From positions 68,343,093 to 68,407,092 of the forward strand of contig OX344763.1 of assembly GCA_947034895.1 (NCBI GenBank): a stretch of DNA of 64,000 nucleotides. Direction: 5' to 3'. Source of the stretch: Rhytidiadelphus loreus. Taxonomy: Eukaryota > Streptophyta > Bryopsida > Hypnales > Hylocomiaceae. A program made the translations under genes and the position numbers. This document shows, piece after piece, positions 27,801-40,966 of the stretch (its first letter is position 1; every line of letters starts with the position of its first letter). The notes beneath the pieces are model-generated. The model was not told the origin of the DNA. It did no database searches and saw only the letters and a list, made by a program, of their open reading frames with translations.

Positions 27801-30800
27801 TGGGAAACATGTCGTGCAAGTTGCAAATATTCATAAACTCAAGAATTCAAAGAAATACGCAATTCCTTAGCACATTGAATGACGTTGTACGTGGAATGGA
27901 TTATGGAATTCCAACTACACCTAGTACTTTAATTCGCAAAAGTATATAAAGTCATTGAATTCCTATCAAGAAGAATGGGAAACATGTCGTGCAAGTTGCA
28001 AATATTCATAAACTCAAGAATTCAAAGAAATACGCAATTGCTCATCACATTGAATGAACTTGTACGTGGAATGGAAATATGGAATATGAACCATGCCTAC
28101 TACTTTAATATCCAAAAATATATAAAGTCATTAAATCCCTATCAAGAAGAATGGGAAACATGTCGTGCAAGTTGCAAATATTCATAAACTCAAGAATTCA
28201 AAGAAATACGCAATTCCTTCGCACATTGAATGACGTTGTACGTGGAATGGAAATATGGAATTCCAACTACACCTAGTACTTTAATTCGCAAAAGTATATA
28301 AAGTCATTGAATCCCTATCAAGAAGAATGGGAAACATGAGGTGCAAGTTGCAAATATTCATAAACTCAAGAATTCAAAGAAATACGCAATTGCTCATCAC
28401 ATTGAATGAACTTGTACGTGGAATGGTAATATGTAATATGAACCATGCCTACTACTTTAATTCGCAAAAGTATATAAAGTCATTGAATCCCTATCAAGAA
28501 GAATGGGAAACATGTCGTGCAAGTTGCAAATATTCATAAACTCAAGAATTCAAAGAAATACGCAATTCCTTAGCACATTGAATGACGTTGTACGTGGAAT
28601 GGATTATGGAATTCCAACTACACCTAGTAATTTAATTCGCAAAAGTATATAAAGTCATTGAATTCCTATCAAGAAGAATGGGAAACATGTCGTGCAAGTT
28701 GCAAATATTCATAAACTCAAGAATTCAAAGAAATACGCAATTGCTCATCACATTGAATGAACTTGTACGTGGAATGGAAATATGGAATATGAACCATGCC
28801 TACTACTTTAATATGCAAAAATATATAAAGTCATTAAATCCCTATCAAGAAGAATGGGAAACATGTCGTGCAAGTTGCAAATATTCATAAACTCAAGAAT
28901 TCAAAGAAATACGCAATTGCTCATCACATTGAATGAACTTGTACGTGGAATGGAAATATGGAATATGAACCATGCCTACTACTTTAATTCGCAAAAGTAT
29001 ATAAAGTCATTGAATCCCTATCAAGAAGAATGGGAAACATGTCGTGCAAGTTGCAAATATTCATAAACTCAAGAATTCAAAGAAATACGCAATTCCTTCG
29101 CACATTGAATGACGTTGTACGTGGAATGGAAATATGGAATTCCAACTACACCTAGTACTTTAATTCGCAAAAGTATATAAAGTCATTGAATCCCTATCAA
29201 GAAGAATGGGAAACATGAGGTGCAAGTTGCAAATATTCATAAACTCAAGAATTCAAAGAAATACGCAATTGCTCATCACATTGAATGAACTTGTACGTGG
29301 AATGGAAATATGGAATATGAACCATGCCTACTACTTTAATTCGCAAAAGTATATAAAGTCATTGAATCCCTATCAAGAAGAATGGGAAACATGTCGTGCA
29401 AGTTGCAAATATTCATAAACTCAAGAATTCAAAAAAATACGCAATTCCTTAGCACATTGAATGACGTTGTACGTGGAATGGATTATGGAATTCGAACTAC
29501 ACCTAGTACTTTAATTCGCAAAAGTATATAAAGTCATTGAATTCCTATCAAGATGAATGGGAAACATGAGGTGCAAGTTGCAAATATTCATAAACTCAAG
29601 AATTCAAAGAAATACGCAATTGCTCATCACATTGAATGAACTTGTACGTGGAATGGAAATATGGAATATGAACCATGCCTACTACTTTAATTCGCAAAAG
29701 TATATAAAGTCATTGAATCCCTATCAAGAAGAATGGGAAACATGTCGTGCAAGTTGCAAATATTCATAAACTCAAGAATTCAAAGAAATACGCAATTCCT
29801 TAGCACATTGAATGACGTTGTACGTGGAATGGATTATGGAATTCCAACTACACCTAGTACTTTAATTCGCAAAAGTATATAAAGTCATTGAATTCCTATC
29901 AAGAAGAATGGGAAACATGTCGTGCAAGTTGCAAATATTCATAAACTCAAGAATTCAAAGAAATACGCAATTGCTCATCACATTGAATGAACTTGTACGT
30001 GGAATGGAAATATGGAATATGAACCATGCCTACTACTTTAATATCCAAAAATATATAAAGTCATTAAATCCCTATCAAGAAGAATGGGAAACATGTCGTG
30101 CAAGTTGCAAATATTCATAAACTCAAGAATTCAAAGAAATACGCAATTCCTTCGCACATTGAATGACGTTGTACGTGGAATGGAAATATGGAATTCCAAC
30201 TACACCTAGTACTTTAATTCGCAAAAGTATATAAAGTCATTGAATCCCTATCAAGAAGAATGGGAAACATGAGGTGCAAGTTGCAAATATTCATAAACTC
30301 AAGAATTCAAAGAAATACGCAATTGCTCATCACATTGAATGAACTTGTACGTGGAATGGTAATATGTAATATGAACCATGCCTACTACTTTAATTCGCAA
30401 AAGTATATAAAGTCATTGAATCCCTATCAAGAAGAATGGGAAACATGTCGTGCAAGTTGCAAATATTCATAAACTCAAGAATTCAAAGAAATACGCAATT
30501 CCTTAGCACATTGAATGACGTTGTACGTGGAATGGATTATGGAATTCCAACTACACCTAGTAATTTAATTCGCAAAAGTATATAAAGTCATTGAATTCCT
30601 ATCAAGAAGAATGGGAAACATGTCGTGCAAGTTGCAAATATTCATAAACTCAAGAATTCAAAGAAATACGCAATTGCTCATCACATTGAATGAACTTGTA
30701 CGTGGAATGGAAATATGGAATATGAACCATGCCTACTACTTTAATATGCAAAAATATATAAAGTCATTAAATCCCTATCAAGAAGAATGGGAAACATGTC

Positions 30801-31839
30801 GTGCAAGTTGCAAATATTCATAAACTCAAGAATTCAAAGAAATACGCAATTGCTCATCACATTGAATGAACTTGTACGTGGAATGGAAATATGGAATATG
30901 AACCATGCCTACTACTTTAATTCGCAAAAGTATATAAAGTCATTGAATCCCTATCAAGAAGAATGGGAAACATGTCGTGCAAGTTGCAAATATTCATAAA
31001 CTCAAGAATTCAAAGAAATACGCAATTCCTTAGCACATTGAATGACGTTGTACGTGGAATGGATTATGGAATTCCAACTACACCTAGTAATTTAATTCGC
31101 AAAAGTATATAAAGTCATTGAATCCCTATCAAGAAGAATGGGAAACATGAGGTGCAAGTTGCAAATATTCATAAACTCAAGAATTCAAAGAAATACGCAA
31201 TTGCTCATCACATTGAATGAACTTGTACGTGGAATGGAAATATGGAATATGAACCATGCCTACTACTTTAATTCGCAAAAGTATATAAAGTCATTGAATC
31301 CCTATCAAGAAGAATGGGAAACATGTCGTGCAAGTTGCAAATATTCATAAACTCAAGAATTCAAAAAAATACGCAATTCCTTAGCACATTGAATGACGTT
31401 GTACGTGGAATGGATTATGGAATTCGAACTACACCTAGTACTTTAATTCGCAAAAGTATATAAAGTCATTGAATTCCTATCAAGATGAATGGGAAACATG
31501 AGGTGCAAGTTGCAAATATTCATAAACTCAAGAATTCAAAGAAATACGCAATTGCTCATCACATTGAATGAACTTGTACGTGGAATGGAAATATGGAATA
31601 TGAACCATGCCTACTACTTTAATTCGCAAAAGTATATAAAGTCATTGAATCCCTATCAAGAAGAATGGGAAACATGTCGTGCAAGTTGCAAATATTCATA
31701 AACTCAAGAATTCAAAGAAATACGCAATTCCTTAGCACATTGAATGACGTTGTACGTGGAATGGATTATGGAATTCCAACTACACCTAGTACTTTAATTC
31801 GCAAAAGTATATAAAGTCATTGAATTCCTATCAAGAAGA
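24813..31839 (+). repeat. Consecutive 11-7-11-11 HOR block (1932/1230-bp units)
   Basis: Four HOR units lie end to end: 24813-26744 (11 monomers, 1932 bp), 26745-27974 (7 monomers, 1230 bp), 27975-29907 (11 monomers, 1933 bp because one B is a 176-bp hybrid), and 29908-31839 (11 monomers, 1932 bp). Each begins with the ATATCCAAAAATAT unit, followed by the hybrid and the GTAATATGTAATATG unit. The 7-monomer unit lacks exactly the final four monomers (702 bp) of the full unit, as expected from unequal exchange. This is the most regular HOR stretch in the window. Confidence 0.88.
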
Positions 31840-33725
31840 ATGGGAAACATGTCGTGCAAGTTGCAAATATTCATAAACTCAAGAATTCAAAGAAATACGC
31901 AATTGCTCATCACATTGAATGAACTTGTACGTGGAATGGAAATATGGAATATGAACCATGCCTACTACTTTAATATGCAAAAATATATAAAGTCATTAAA
32001 TCCCTATCAAGAAGAATGGGAAACATGTCGTGCAAGTTGCAAATATTCATAAACTCAAGAATTCAAAGAAATACGCAATTGCTCATCACATTGAATGAAC
32101 TTGTACGTGGAATGGAAATATGGAATATGAACCATGCCTACTACTTTAATTCGCAAAAGTATATAAAGTCATTGAATCCCTATCAAGAAGAATGGGAAAC
32201 ATGTCGTGCAAGTTGCAAATATTCATAAACTCAAGAATTCAAAGAAATACGCAATTCCTTAGCACATTGAATGACGTTGTACGTGGAATGGATTATGGAA
32301 TTCCAACTACACCTAGTAATTTAATTCGCAAAAGTATATAAAGTCATTGAATCCCTATCAAGAAGAATGGGAAACATGAGGTGCAAGTTGCAAATATTCA
32401 TAAACTCAAGAATTCAGAGAAATACGCAATTGCTCATCACATTGAATGAACTTGTACGTGGAATGGAAATATGGAATATGAACCATGCCTACTACTTTAA
32501 TTCGCAAAAGTATATAAAGTCATTGAATCCCTATCAAGAAGAATGGGAAACATGTCGTGCAAGTTGCAAATATTCATAAACTCAAGAATTCAAAGAAATA
32601 CGCAATTGCTCATCACATTGAATGAACTTGTACGTGGAATGGATTATGGAATTCCAACTACACCTAGTAATTTAATTCGCAAAAGTATATAAAGTCATTG
32701 AATCCCTATCAAGAAGAATGGGAAACATGAGGTGCAAGTTGCAAATATTCATAAACTCAAGAATTCAGAGAAATACGCAATTGCTCATCACATTGAATGA
32801 ACTTGTACGTGGAATGGAAATATGGAATATGAACCATGCCTACTACTTTAATTCGCAAAAGTATATAAAGTCATTGAATCCCTATCAAGAAGAATGGGAA
32901 ACATGAGGTGCAAGTTGCAAATATTCATAAACTCAAGAATTCAGAGAAATACGCAATTGCTCATCACATTGAATGAACTTGTACGTGGAATGGAAATATG
33001 GAATATGAACCATGCCTACTACTTTAATTCGCAAAAGTATATAAAGTCATTGAATCCCTATCAAGAAGAATGGGAAACATGTCGTGCAAGTTGCAAATAT
33101 TCATAAACTCAAGAATTCAAAGAAATACGCAATTCCTTAGCACATTGAATGACGTTGTACGTGGAATGGATTATGGAATTCCAACTACACCTAGTACTTT
33201 AATTCGCAAAAGTATATAAAGTCATTGAATTCCTATCGAGAAGAATGGGAAACATGTCGTGCAAGTTGCAAATATTCATAAACTCAAGAATTCAAAGAAA
33301 TACGCAATTGCTCATCACATTGAATGAACTTGTACGTGGAATGGATTATGGAATTCGAACTACACCTAGTACTTTAATTCGCAAAAGTATATAAAGTCAT
33401 TGAATTCCTATCAAGATGAATGGGAAACATGAGGTGCAAGTTGCATATATTCATAAACTCAAGAATTCAAAGAAATACGCAATTGCTCATCACATTGAAT
33501 GAACTTGTACGTGGAATGGAAATATGGAATATGAACCATGCCTACTACTTTAATTCGCAAAAGTATATAAAGTCATTGAATCCCTATCAAGAAGAATGGG
33601 AAACATGTCGTGCAAGTTGCAAATATTCATAAACTCAAGAATTCAAAGAAATACGCAATTCCTTAGCACATTGAATGACGTTGTACGTGGAATGGATTAT
33701 GGAATTCCAACTACACCTAGTACTT
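29690..33725 (+). repeat. Second copy of a ~4-kb segment repeated at 9836-bp spacing
   Basis: About 19850-23890 recurs here at a shift of exactly 9836 bp (56 monomers). Starts 20072, 20424, 20775, 20951, 21302, 21653, 22004, 22180, 22531, 22882, 23058 and 23584 pair with 29908, 30260, 30611, 30787, 31138, 31489, 31840, 32016, 32367, 32718, 32894 and 33420. The diagnostic triplet of CAGAGAAATACGC units is present in both. Differences I noticed include TAGTACTTT against TAGTAATTT (near 20733/30569), GCTTAGC against CCTTAGC (near 21893/31729) and GCAAATATT against GCATATATT near 33445. Edges are approximate because neighbouring monomers are so alike. Confidence 0.82.
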
Positions 33726-36577
33726 TAATTCGCAAAAGTATATAAAGTCATTGAATCCCTATCAAGAAGAATGGGAAACATGAGGTGCAAGTTGCAAATA
33801 TTCATAAACTCAAGAATTCAGAGAAATACGCAATTGCTCATCACATTGAATGAACTTGTACGTGGAATGGAAATATGGAATATGAACCATGCCTACTACT
33901 TTAATTCGCAAAAGTATATAAAGTCATTAAATCCCTATCAAGAAGAATGGGAAACATGTCGTGCAAGTTGCAAATATTCATAAACTCAAGAATTCAAAGA
34001 AATACGCAATTGCTCATCACATTGAATGAACTTGTACGTGGAATGGATTATAGAATTCGAACTACACCTAGTACTTTAATTCGCAAAAGTATATAAAGTC
34101 ATTGAATTCCTATCAAGATGAATGGGAAACATGAGGTGCAAGTTGCATATATTCATAAACTCAAGAATTCAAAGAAATACGCAATTGCTCATCACATTGA
34201 ATGAACTTGTACGTGGAATGGAAATATGGAATATGAACCATGCCTACTACTTTAATTCGCAAAAGTATATAAAGTCATTGAATCCCTATCAAGAAGAATG
34301 GGAAACATGTCGTGCAAGTTGCAAATATTCATAAACTCAAGAATTCAAAGAAATACGCAATTCCTTAGCACATTGAATGACGTTGTACGTGGAATGGATT
34401 ATGGAATTCCAACTACACCTAGTACTTTAATTCGCAAAAGTATATAAAGTCATTGAATCCCTATCAAGAAGAATGGGAAACATGAGGTGCAAGTTGCAAA
34501 TATTCATAAACTCAAGAATTCAGAGAAATACGCAATTGCTCATCACATTGAATGAACTTGTACGTGGAATGGAAATATGGAATATGAACCATGCCTACTA
34601 CTTTAATTCGCAAAAGTATATAAAGTCATTGAATCCCTATCAAGAAGAATGGGAAACATGTCGTGCAAGTTGCAAATATTCATAAACTCAAGAATTCAAA
34701 GAAATACGCAATTCCTTAGCACATTGAATGACGTTGTACGTGGAATGGATTATGGAATTCCAACTACACCTAGTACTTTAATTCGCAAAAGTATATAAAG
34801 TCATTGAATTCCTATCGAGAAGAATGGGAAACATGTCGTGCAAGTTGCAAATATTCATAAACTCAAGAATTCAAAGAAATACGCAATTGCTCATCACATT
34901 GAATGAACTTGTACGTGGAATGGATTATGGAATTCGAACTACACCTAGTACTTTAATTCGCAAAAGTATATAAAGTCATTGAATTCCTATCAAGATGAAT
35001 GGGAAACATGAGGTGCAAGTTGCAAATATTCATAAACTCAAGAATTCAAAGAAATACGCAATTGCTCATCACATTGAATGAACTTGTACGTGGAATGGAA
35101 ATATGGAATATGAACCATGCCTACTACTTTAATTCGCAAAAGTATATAAAGTCATTGAATCCCTATCAAGAAGAATGGGAAACATGTCGTGCAAGTTGCA
35201 AATATTCATAAACTCAAGAATTCAAAGAAATACGCAATTCCTTAGCACATTGAATGACGTTGTACGTGGAATGGATTATGGAATTCCAACTACACCTAGT
35301 ACTTTAATTCGCAAAAGTATATAAAGTCATTGAATCCCTATCAAGAAGAATGGGAAACATGAGGTGCAAGTTGCAAATATTCATAAACTCAAGAATTCAG
35401 AGAAATACGCAATTGCTCATCACATTGAATGAACTTGTACGTGGAATGGAAATATGGAATATGAACCATGCCTACTACTTTAATTCGCAAAAGTATATAA
35501 AGTCATTAAATCCCTATCAAGAAGAATGGGAAACATGTCGTGCAAGTTGCAAATATTCATAAACTCAAGAATTCAAAGAAATACGCAATTGCTCATCACA
35601 TTGAATGAACTTGTACGTGGAATGGATTATAGAATTCGAACTACACCTAGTACTTTAATTCGCAAAAGTATATAAAGTCATTGAATTCCTATCAAGATGA
35701 ATGGGAAACATGAGGTGCAAGTTGCATATATTCATAAACTCAAGAATTCAAAGAAATACGCAATTGCTCATCACATTGAATGAACTTGTACGTGGAATGG
35801 AAATATGGAATATGAACCATGCCTACTACTTTAATTCGCAAAAGTATATAAAGTCATTGAATCCCTATCAAGAAGAATGGGAAACATGTCGTGCAAGTTG
35901 CAAATATTCATAAACTCAAGAATTCAAAGAAATACGCAATTCCTTAGCACATTGAATGACGTTGTACGTGGAATGGATTATGGAATTCCAACTACACCTA
36001 GTACTTTAATTCGCAAAAGTATATAAAGTCATTGAATCCCTATCAAGAAGAATGGGAAACATGAGGTGCAAGTTGCAAATATTCATAAACTCAAGAATTC
36101 AGAGAAATACGCAATTGCTCATCACATTGAATGAACTTGTACGTGGAATGGAAATATGGAATATGAACCATGCCTACTACTTTAATTCGCAAAAGTATAT
36201 AAAGTCATTGAATCCCTATCAAGAAGAATGGGAAACATGTCGTGCAAGTTGCAAATATTCATAAACTCAAGAATTCAAAGAAATACGCAATTCCTTAGCA
36301 CATTGAATGACGTTGTACGTGGAATGGATTATGGAATTCCAACTACACCTAGTACTTTAATTCGCAAAAGTATATAAAGTCATTGAATTCCTATCGAGAA
36401 GAATGGGAAACATGTCGTGCAAGTTGCAAATATTCATAAACTCAAGAATTCAAAGAAATACGCAATTGCTCATCACATTGAATGAACTTGTACGTGGAAT
36501 GGATTATGGAATTTCAACTACACCTAGTACTCTAATTCGCAAAAGTGTATAAAGTCATTGAATTCCTATCAAGAAGA
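33420..36577 (+). repeat. Zone 4: 1579-bp, 9-monomer tandem duplication
   Basis: Units 33420-34998 and 34999-36577 align at a shift of 1579 bp. They share the rare TTATAGAATTCGAAC (near 34050 and 35629), the GCATATATT variant (34146 and 35725) and CAGAGAAATACGC units (33771/35350, 34473/36052). Within the first copy, 33420 and 34122 also match at 702 bp, so four-monomer blocks were duplicated before or within the nine-monomer event. The last unit differs: 34824 has GGAATTCGAAC while 36403 has GGAATTTCAAC with GTGTATAAAG, so the duplication ends at about 34.9/36.48 kb. Confidence 0.85.
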
Positions 36578-39035
36578 ATGGGAAACATGAGGTGCAAGTT
36601 GCAAATATTCATAAACTCAAGAATTCAAAGAAATACGCAATTGCTCATCACATTGAATGAACTTGTACGGGGAATGGAAATATGGAATATGAACCATGCC
36701 TACTACTTTAATATGCAAAAATATATAAAGTCATTAAATCCCTATCAAGAAGAATGGGAAACATGTCGTGCAAGTTGCAAATATTCATAAACTCAAGAAT
36801 TCAAAGAAATACGCAATTGCTCATCACATTGAATGAACTTGTACGTGGAATGGAAATATGGAATATGAACCATGCCTACTACTTTAATTCGCAAAAGTAT
36901 ATAAAGTCATTGAATCCCTATCAAGAAGAATGGGAAACATGTCGTGCAAGTTGCAAATATTCATAAACTCAAGAATTCAAAGAAATACGCAATTCCTTCG
37001 CACATTGAATGACGTTGTACGTGGAATGGATTATGGAATTCCAACTACACCTAGTACTTTAATTCGCAAAAGTATATAAAGTCATTGAATCCCTATCAAG
37101 AAGAATGGGAAACATGAGGTGCAAGTTGCAAATATTCATAAACTCAAGAATTCAAAGAAATACGCAATTGCTCATCACATTGAATGACGTTGTACGTGGA
37201 ATGGATTATGGAATTCCAACTACACCTAGTACTTTAATTCGCAAAAGTATATAAAGTCATTGAATTCCTATCAAGAAGAATGGGAAACATGTCGTGCAAG
37301 TTGCAAATATTCATAAACTCAAGAATTCAAAGAAATACGCAATTGCTCATCACATTGAATGAACTTGTACGTGGAATGGAAATATGGAATATGAACCATG
37401 CCTACTACTTTAATTCGCAAAAGTATATAAAGTCATTGAATCCCTATCAAGAAGAATGGGAAACATGTCGTGCAAGTTGCAAATATTCATAAACTCAAGA
37501 ATTCAAAGAAATACGCAATTGCTCATCACATTGAATGAACTTGTACGTGGAATGGATTATGGAATTTCAACTACACCTAGTACTCTAATTCGCAAAAGTG
37601 TATAAAGTCATTGAATTCCTATCAAGAAGAATGGGAAACATGAGGTGCAAGTTGCAAATATTCATAAATTCAAGAATTCAATGAAATACGCAATTGCTCA
37701 TCACATTGAATGAACTTGTACGGGGAATGGAAATATGGAATATGAACCATGCCTACTACTTTAATATGCAAAAATATATATAGTCATTAAATCCCTATCA
37801 AGAAGAATGGGAAACATGTCGTGCAAGTTGCAAATATTCATAAACTCAAGAATTCAAAGAAATACGCAATTGCTCATCACATTGAATGAACTTGTACGTG
37901 GAATGGAAATATGGAATATGAACCATGCCTACTACTTTAATTCGCAAAAGTATATAAAGTCATTGAATCCCTATCAAGAAGAATGGGAAACATGTCGTGC
38001 AAGTTGCAAATATTCATAAACTCAAGAATTCAAAGAAATACGCAATTGCTCATCACATTGAATGAACTTGTACGTGGAATGTATTATGGAATTCGAACTA
38101 CACCTAGTACTTTAATTCGCAAAAGTATATAAAGTCATTGAATTCCTATCAAGATGAATGGGAAACATGAGGTGCAAGTTGCAAATATTCATAAACTCAA
38201 GAATTCAAAGAAATACGCAATTGCTCATCACATTGAATGAACTTGTACGTGGAATGGAAATATGGAATATGAACCATGCCTACTACTTTAATTCGCAAAA
38301 GTATATAAAGTCATTGAATCCCTATCAAGAAGAATGGGAAACATGTCGTGCAAGTTGCAAATATTCATAAACTCAAGAATTCAAAGAAATACGCAATTCC
38401 TTAGCACATTGAATGACGTTGAACGTGGAATGGATTATGGAATTCCAACTACACCTAGTACTTTAATTCGCAAAAGTATATAAAGTCATTGAATCCCTAT
38501 CAAGAAGAATGGGAAACATGTCGTGCAAGTTGCAAATATTCATAAACTCAAGAATTCAGAGAAATACGCAATTGCTCATCACATTGAATGAACTTGTACG
38601 TGGAATGGAAATATGGAATATGAACCATGCCTACTACTTTAATTCGCAAAAGTATATAAAGTCATTGAATCCCTATCAAGAAGAATGGGAAACATGTCGT
38701 GCAAGTTGCAAATATTCATAAACTCAAGAATTCAAAGAAATACGCAATTGCTCATCACATTGAATGAACTTGTACGTGGAATGGATTATGGAATTCCAAC
38801 TACACCTAGTACTTTAATTCGCAAAAGTATATAAAGTCATTGAATTCCTATCAAGATGAATGGGAAACATGAGGTGCAAGTTGCAAATATTCATAAACTC
38901 AAGAATTCAAAGAAATACGCAATTGCTCATCACATTGAATGAACTTGTACGTGGAATGGAAATATGGAATATGAACCATGCCTACTACTTTAATTCGCAA
39001 AAGTATATAAAGTCATTGAATCCCTATCAAGAAGA
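36578..39035 (+). repeat. Zone 5a: mixed A and B monomers
   Basis: The units are A, A, B, chimera, A, B2, A, A, B, A, B, A, B, A. Notable variants: a chimera at 37105 joining GCTCATCACATTG to GACGTTG; ATATATATAGTC in place of ATATATAAAGTC near 37775; GAATGTATTATGG near 38078; TTGAACGTGG near 38419. No long HOR is apparent. Confidence 0.8.
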
Positions 39036-40966
39036 ATGGGAAACATATCGTGCAAGTTGCAAACATTCATAAACTCAAGAATTCAAAGAAATACGCAATT
39101 CCTTAGCACATTGAATGACGTTGTACGTGGAATGGATTATGGAATTCCAACTACACCTAGTACTTTAATTCGCAAAAGTATATAAAGTCATTGAATTCCT
39201 ATCGAGAAGAATGGGAAACATGTCGTGCAAGTTGCAAATATTCATAAACTCAAGAATTCAAAGAAATACGCAATTGCTCATCACATTGAATGAACTTGTA
39301 CGTGGAATGGATTATGGAATTTCAACTACACCTAGTACTCTAATTCGCAAAAGTGTATAAAGTCATTGAATTCCTATCAAGAAGAATGGGAAACATGAGG
39401 TGCAAGTTGCAAATATTCATAAACTCAAGAATTCAATGAAATACGCAATTGCTCATCACATTGAATGAACTTGTACGGGGAATGGAAATATGGAATATGA
39501 ACCATGCCTACTACTTTAATATGCAAAAATATATAAAGTCATTAAATCCCTATCAAGAAGAATGGGAAACATGTCGTGCAAGTTGCAAATATTCATAAAC
39601 TCAAGAATTCAAAGAAATACGCAATTGCTCATCACATTGAATGAACTTGTACGTGGAATGGAAATATGGAATATGAACCATGCCTACTACTTTAATTCGC
39701 AAAAGTATATAAAGTCATTGAATCCCTATCAAGAAGAATGGGAAACATGTCGTGCAAGTTGCAAATATTCATAAACTCAAGAATTCAAAGAAATACGCAA
39801 TTCCTTCGCACATTGAATGACGTTGTACGTGGAATGGATTATGGAATTCCAACTACACCTAGTAATTTAATTCGCAAAAGTATAAAAAGTCATTGAATCC
39901 CTATCAAGAAGAATGGGAAACATGAGGTGCAAGTTGCAAATATTCATAAACTCAAGAATTCAAAGAAATACGCAATTGCTCATCACATTGAATGAACTTG
40001 TACGTGGAATGGAAATATGGAATATGAACCATGCCTACTACTTTAATTCGCAAAAGTATATAAAGTCATTGAATCCCTATCAAGAAGAATGGGAAACATG
40101 TCGTGCAAGTTGCAAATATTCATAAACTCAAGAATTCAAAGAAATACGCAATTCCTTAGCACATTGAATGACGTTGTACGTGGAATGGATTATGGAATTC
40201 CAACTACACCTAGTACTTTAATTCGCAAAAGTATATAAAGTCATTGAATTCCTATCAAGAAGAATGGGAAACATGTCGTGCAAGTTGCAAATATTCATAA
40301 ACTCATGAATTCAAAGAAATACGCAATTGCTCATCACATTGAATGAACTTGTACGTGGAATGGAAATATGGAATATGAACCATGCCTACTACTTTAATTC
40401 GCAAAAGTATATAAAGTCATTGAATCCCTATCAAGAAGAATGGGAAACATGTCGTGCAAGTTGCAAATATTCATAAACTCAAGAATTCAAAGAAATACGC
40501 AATTCCTTAGCACATTGAATGACGTTGTACGTGGAATGGATTATGGAATTCCAACTACACCTAGTACTTTAATTCGCAAAAGTATATAAAGTCATTGAAT
40601 CCCTATCAAGAAGAATGGGAAACATGAGGTGCAAGTTGCAAATATTCATAAACTCAAGAATTCAGAGAAATACGCAATTGCTCATCACATTGAATGAACT
40701 TGTACGTGGAATGGAAATATGGAATATGAACCATGCCTACTACTTTAATATGCAAAAATATATAAAGTCATTAAATCCCTATCAAGAAGAATGGGAAACA
40801 TGTCGTGCAAGTTGCAAATATTCATGAACTCAAGAATTCAAAGAAATACGCAATTGCTCATCACATTGAATGAACTTGTACGTGGAATGGAAATATGGAA
40901 TATGAACCATGCCTACTACTTTAATTCGCAAAAGTATATAAAGTCATTGAATCCCTATCAAGAAGA
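39036..40966 (+). repeat. Eleven-monomer segment, first copy (2806-bp spacing)
   Basis: This ~1.93-kb segment recurs at 41842-43772. Starts 39211, 39386, 39562, 39913, 40615 and 40791 pair with 42017, 42192, 42368, 42719, 43421 and 43597. Rare shared markers confirm it: GTATAAAAAGTC near 39880/42686 and ACTCATGAATTC near 40302/43108. Private changes in this copy include CATATCGTGC and AAACATTC near 39045-39065 and ATTCATGAACTC near 40822. The two copies are separated by five extra class B units. Confidence 0.86.

Noticed and set aside
36545..36790. An 81-codon open frame, and 60-codon frames at 17757, 41459, 41634 and 41809 starting MYKVIE.
   Set aside because: These begin at GTG in the GTGTATAAAG variant of B2 and simply join the tail of one monomer to the next. 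They are longer only because of the B2 variant upstream, and there is no independent sign of coding.
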